Origin: Dyadobacter subterraneus
GTDB taxonomy: Bacteria > Bacteroidota > Bacteroidia > Cytophagales > Spirosomataceae
Direction of reading: 5' to 3'
Assembly (NCBI RefSeq): GCF_015221875.1
Contig: NZ_JACYGY010000001.1
Location: 3,760,501 to 3,824,500, forward strand
Length of the DNA: 64,000 nucleotides
In this document: positions 60,853-64,000 of the stretch, in pieces
Numbering within the stretch: position 1 is the first letter of the stretch
How the letters are laid out: every line of letters begins with the position of its first letter
Notes under the pieces: model-generated
What the model saw: only the letters and a program-made list of their open reading frames with translations
Told to the model about the DNA's origin: nothing
The model's database searches: none
Program-made: the position numbers and the translations under genes

Positions 60853-63800
60853 TTAAAACCAGAAACCCATCCTAAACATAATCCTCGGCGATTCTTCCGT
60901 TTTCTCTTTCGGGAAAAACGCACCCACCGAAATCGTCACAATATCAACCGGCGCAAACCATAAACCACCGCCGTAATCATAATGCCAGTTTTCAGATGGA
61001 TATTCTTTCAGCCAAACACGGCCATAATCAAACCCACCAAAAACACCGAAAGTAAATGGCAGCGTTTTGTTATAACTGCTGTTGATTTTCACACGCATAT
61101 CGGTACTATGCCAAACGCTGCTTTTACCATAAAAACGCTGCGTCCTGTAACCTCGCAAGCCCTGGCTATCCTGATTTCCACCAAGCGTAGGCAACTGGAA
61201 AAATTCATAACCCGATCCAAAATTGAGCCCGGTACCAACCTGTGAAGCTATCACAAAACGCTCCTTTTTATCCAGACTTTTGTAAAGTGCCAGCTGCGCC
61301 CGCAGTCCTGTAAAGTTTTTGTCTTCTTTCAAATTTTTCACCCAGCTCAAATCTGTGTGGAAACGGATTCCTGAATGCGGTGAATAAATATTATCTACAT
61401 TGTTAAAGTCAAAAGTAGCCTGGCCTCCGCTAAAATATTTAGTTTTGAAAATGTCACTTTTATCCAGATCTCCGTCAGCTACCGTGATATACCGGCCAGC
61501 AGTTTGCTGGATTTTTGAGATATCCAGTATCGGCCCCAGTGTTACAAAACCATTATTTCCAAAACGTTTTTTGATTGCTGGATAAATATGAATTGCCTTT
61601 TGACGAACCCGGTAAAAGTTCGGATCATCCACCGGGCGCTCACTGTCATTTCCAAGACCTGAATAGTTAAAAGCATAAGCCGGACCGTGATAAAATGCAT
61701 CAAGATAGAAATCGAATGTTTTGAAAGCATTGATAAAATCCCCCGTATAATTCAGTTTCAAAGCTTTTGTATTGAAAGAAAAACTGCCTCCAAAACGCTG
61801 CAAAGACGCATAAGGCTCCTTTTTAAATCCGTAGCGAATCATTGTCAAATTTCCACCTATTAAAAATCCATCATCCGGATTATAACCGATAATCGGAATT
61901 GGCATATTGATATTATAATCGCTGCCAGTGCCGCGGCGATCGTAAATATTGTAGCGGTATAAGCCGGTGCGTTTGTCATTTGTCTCTTCACCTTCAATGA
62001 CATTGTTGTCAGAAAGATCATCATAAACAACCGTTTTCTTCAACCCGCTTTCAACCTGGGAGCTGTCGGCAAAAGTATCTTTTCCGGTTCCCCCAATTAG
62101 TCTTACCTTAATTCCTTTATGCGAAGATCCTTTTGTAACAAACTGATCATCATTTCCATTTCCGTAGATGTTGATGGATTTTGTGATTTTATTATCAAAA
62201 ATCCGGTCATAATGGAGGCGTTTTTCTTCACCTTTTTTATTGATTTCGTGTACTGTTACGCGCGTATGATCATTATCAATCCGTTCGATATCAAAACGTT
62301 CCCTTTCTTCTGTTCCCAGAATATCTACTGATTTCCCAATGAAGGCATAATGTTGCTTCGCAAGCGTCATCAGATTATCCCTTCTGGCTTTCAAACTTTT
62401 AATAATAAATGGTGCGGATAATTCCCTGGCTTTATCCGGCCAGCTGGCAAATGCACCTTCAATGACCTGATCCGTAAGATTTGCCTGAATGAATTTTACC
62501 TGATTTTCCCACTGCTCCCAGCTAAGCTCAGTCAAAAAAGTTCTATCAAAAAGCCGCGCACTCCAGCTCGTCCACTTCATGCTTTTTATTTCAGGCTGAT
62601 AGGTTTGCAGCTGTCTTAAAAATGGCATCGTAGTCAACTTTGCCATATTTGTAAATAAACCATCATATCTGGAAAATGCCTGGTCCCGATCACGCGGAAT
62701 CGGTCTATAAAGCTGCGTTCCATCATCTCTTTTGATCGATGACCACGTCCATTGGTCATCATGACGATCCCAGTCGCCCAGTAAAAAATCCAGCAAACGC
62801 GTTCTTAACGCCCATTCTTCATCAACCTTATATTTCCCGTCTTTCAGAATATTTTCCATGAGATCAGGCGTGCCAATGATCTTATCAGGATTACCAAAAA
62901 ACGGATCGTTTTTCCACTTCTTCCCATCCGGCCTCTCTTCAAACAGACTCATACTGCCTCCAAAAATCGGATTAAAAACGCCTAATGCCGGCTGATTTGG
63001 TACATAAAATAACTTTGGGTTGGTATGGTAAACATTTATAGCATCAGCAAGCGGCGGAATTGCAAGTGGCGCAAATGGATGTGTGGAAAGGAAATTATCT
63101 TCTGCAACATATTTGGCGGCCGTCATTTGATTAAACGGAAATGGCAGCAAACGGCTAACATCCTTGGTCATACCACGAAGCACATATTCTTTTCCCATTG
63201 AATCCCGGACGCGAAGAGAATTTGTCTGGTTTCCCCCACCCTGTTTAACCGGCGTCAGACCTCCTTTATATGTTGAAAGATCAAGTACCGGAAAAGGATA
63301 TTTTTCCTGATAAAGCGCACGATTATGAGCCCCGAAAAAGAAATTATGTGCATGGTTGACCTTCTTGACTTCACTGGCAAAAATAGGTTTGTCAAGTGAA
63401 TCCTTATGCTGTTCATATTCAGTGTAAACCGGTTGAACTTCTTCTTTGGGAACCGGCAACTTACTCTTGATTTTCTTTTGAAAAACCATTTCAGATTTAC
63501 TTCCATCCTCACTAACCTCCCAAAACTGAACCCATGTTTCGCCACCTTCATAGAAAGACAAAGTACTGTATCCCAATGCAGTGGATGCAAATTTAGATCC
63601 CTTACCAAGACGCACCGGACCCGTTTTTGAACCGTTTCCGCTGACAATAAATTCCTGTCTTTCGTTCTCAATCAGCTCCATGGCATTCTCATGCCCACTC
63701 GTAAAAATGAAACTTCCGTTTTTACGCACACCAGCCATCATGCCAGCTTTTAGATTTTTGTAATACTGGTTGGAAACATCCTGCTTGGGACCAATACTGC

Positions 63801-64000
63801 TTCGAAACCATGCCACCAGACTTCCAATAACGGGCAAAGGGATATACAAATTTTTGTTCAAATCAGTCAGTGGAAAGATGTGCTGTTTGACCGTAAAATT
63901 TCCACCGTGCTCACCATACGTATAAGGCGGATGATGCAGCGCGATAACCACATTTTTGTTTTTGTATTTACGGACAAGGTTTTCAAATACGAACTTGAAG
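60853..64000 (-). CDS. Metallophosphoesterase/BamA-like barrel fusion, 5' end outside
   Basis: Open on the minus strand to the window edge, so the start is beyond 64000; at least 1048 residues are seen. The first visible part, with KNVVIALHHPPYTYGEHGG, is the final metal-binding loop of a calcineurin-type phosphoesterase. A long middle section follows (LLGDWDRHDDQW, with IPRDRDQAFSRYDG, resembling parts of phosphoprotein or hydrolase domains), and the last third is an Omp85/BamA-type barrel (GNLTMIRYGFKKEPYA, HSGIRFHTDLSW, GLRGYRTQRFYGKS) ending RMGFWF. This is one polypeptide, so a surface or periplasmic phosphatase is tethered to its own barrel. Function unknown. Confidence 0.87.
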   Translation of the reverse strand, partial: FKFVFENLVRKYKNKNVVIALHHPPYTYGEHGGNFTVKQHIFPLTDLNKNLYIPLPVIGSLVAWFRSSIGPKQDVSNQYYKNLKAGMMAGVRKNGSFIFTSGHENAMELIENERQEFIVSGNGSKTGPVRLGKGSKFASTALGYSTLSFYEGGETWVQFWEVSEDGSKSEMVFQKKIKSKLPVPKEEVQPVYTEYEQHKDSLDKPIFASEVKKVNHAHNFFFGAHNRALYQEKYPFPVLDLSTYKGGLTPVKQGGGNQTNSLRVRDSMGKEYVLRGMTKDVSRLLPFPFNQMTAAKYVAEDNFLSTHPFAPLAIPPLADAINVYHTNPKLFYVPNQPALGVFNPIFGGSMSLFEERPDGKKWKNDPFFGNPDKIIGTPDLMENILKDGKYKVDEEWALRTRLLDFLLGDWDRHDDQWTWSSIKRDDGTQLYRPIPRDRDQAFSRYDGLFTNMAKLTTMPFLRQLQTYQPEIKSMKWTSWSARLFDRTFLTELSWEQWENQVKFIQANLTDQVIEGAFASWPDKARELSAPFIIKSLKARRDNLMTLAKQHYAFIGKSVDILGTEERERFDIERIDNDHTRVTVHEINKKGEEKRLHYDRIFDNKITKSINIYGNGNDDQFVTKGSSHKGIKVRLIGGTGKDTFADSSQVESGLKKTVVYDDLSDNNVIEGEETNDKRTGLYRYNIYDRRGTGSDYNINMPIPIIGYNPDDGFLIGGNLTMIRYGFKKEPYASLQRFGGSFSFNTKALKLNYTGDFINAFKTFDFYLDAFYHGPAYAFNYSGLGNDSERPVDDPNFYRVRQKAIHIYPAIKKRFGNNGFVTLGPILDISKIQQTAGRYITVADGDLDKSDIFKTKYFSGGQATFDFNNVDNIYSPHSGIRFHTDLSWVKNLKEDKNFTGLRAQLALYKSLDKKERFVIASQVGTGLNFGSGYEFFQLPTLGGNQDSQGLRGYRTQRFYGKSSVWHSTDMRVKINSSYNKTLPFTFGVFGGFDYGRVWLKEYPSENWHYDYGGGLWFAPVDIVTISVGAFFPKEKTEESPRIMFRMGFWF

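Noticed and set aside
1..64000. CRISPR array, insertion sequence or prophage
   Set aside because: No regularly spaced repeats, no transposase, integrase or phage structural genes were found on either strand.

Overview
The window looks like chromosomal DNA of a Bacteroidota bacterium, most likely an environmental Cytophagales member close to Dyadobacter. That placement is an inference from gene content. Supporting signs are SusC/XusA-type TonB receptors with carboxypeptidase-like N-domains, two OMP_b-brl_3 outer membrane proteins, lipoproteins with acidic residues right after the lipobox Cys, a LytS/LytTR system, an ECF42 sigma factor with a DGPF partner, and promoters of the TTG...TAnnTTTG type. 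No rRNA, CRISPR array, insertion sequence or prophage is visible. One tRNA gene is present.

Layout. 1-8.7 kb: a probable xenosiderophore/iron uptake locus (partial DUF4374 lipoprotein, TonB receptor, second DUF4374 lipoprotein, PepSY membrane protein: the XusABC arrangement), followed by a Fur-like winged helix lacking its metal-binding half and a large outer membrane protein. 8.8-10.2 kb: HU protein, SYLF and KTSC proteins. 10.2-14.9 kb: LytTR regulator and LytS kinase, divergent from a second 821-residue outer membrane protein. 15-22.5 kb: exported Nif3-like protein, Gfo/Idh/MocA oxidoreductase, MscS channel, zinc metallopeptidase, two small secreted proteins, and the ECF42 sigma/YciI pair. 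22.7-23.3 kb: tRNA-Ser(GGA) with its terminator, then a damaged copy of the tRNA 3' half and decayed DNA. 23.3-25.9 kb: nucleotidyltransferase, and a TetR/hydrolase pair flanked by four copies of one operator.

26.4-30.2 kb: secreted sulfatase next to a putative sulfate exporter, then a deletion scar joining the 3' ends of two opposed genes (carboxymuconolactone decarboxylase family and MocR-type regulator). 30.2-34.5 kb: GNAT enzyme, then an ArsR-led operon (ArsR, SRPBCC, DoxX, YdeI-like, DUF4256, SRPBCC) behind two tandem operators. 34.6-38.3 kb: a minus-strand operon headed by a Crp/Fnr regulator (YceI, tautomerase, SDR, NTF2-like, nitronate monooxygenase) with a CRP-like site just after the regulator gene. 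38.4-46.7 kb: broken lipoprotein, divergent GAPDH, methyltransferase, two SDRs, MarR/phosphotransferase pair, YegP-like protein, and an AraC regulator divergent from a NAD(P)H-binding protein. 46.7-52 kb: a candidate small RNA, Bcp peroxiredoxin, SDR, second YceI, fatty acid hydroxylase, F420-type reductase and LpxR-like lipid A deacylase. 52-64 kb: a GAF protein and a complete RND efflux operon that share a 12-bp motif upstream, then the C-terminal 1050 residues of a metallophosphoesterase/BamA-like fusion that runs off the window.

The most rewarding items are the regulatory sites that match their neighbouring regulators (Crp, TetR, ArsR, MarR), the tRNA fragment, the deletion scar, the candidate small RNA, and the Xus-like locus with its duplicated surface lipoprotein and half-Fur.
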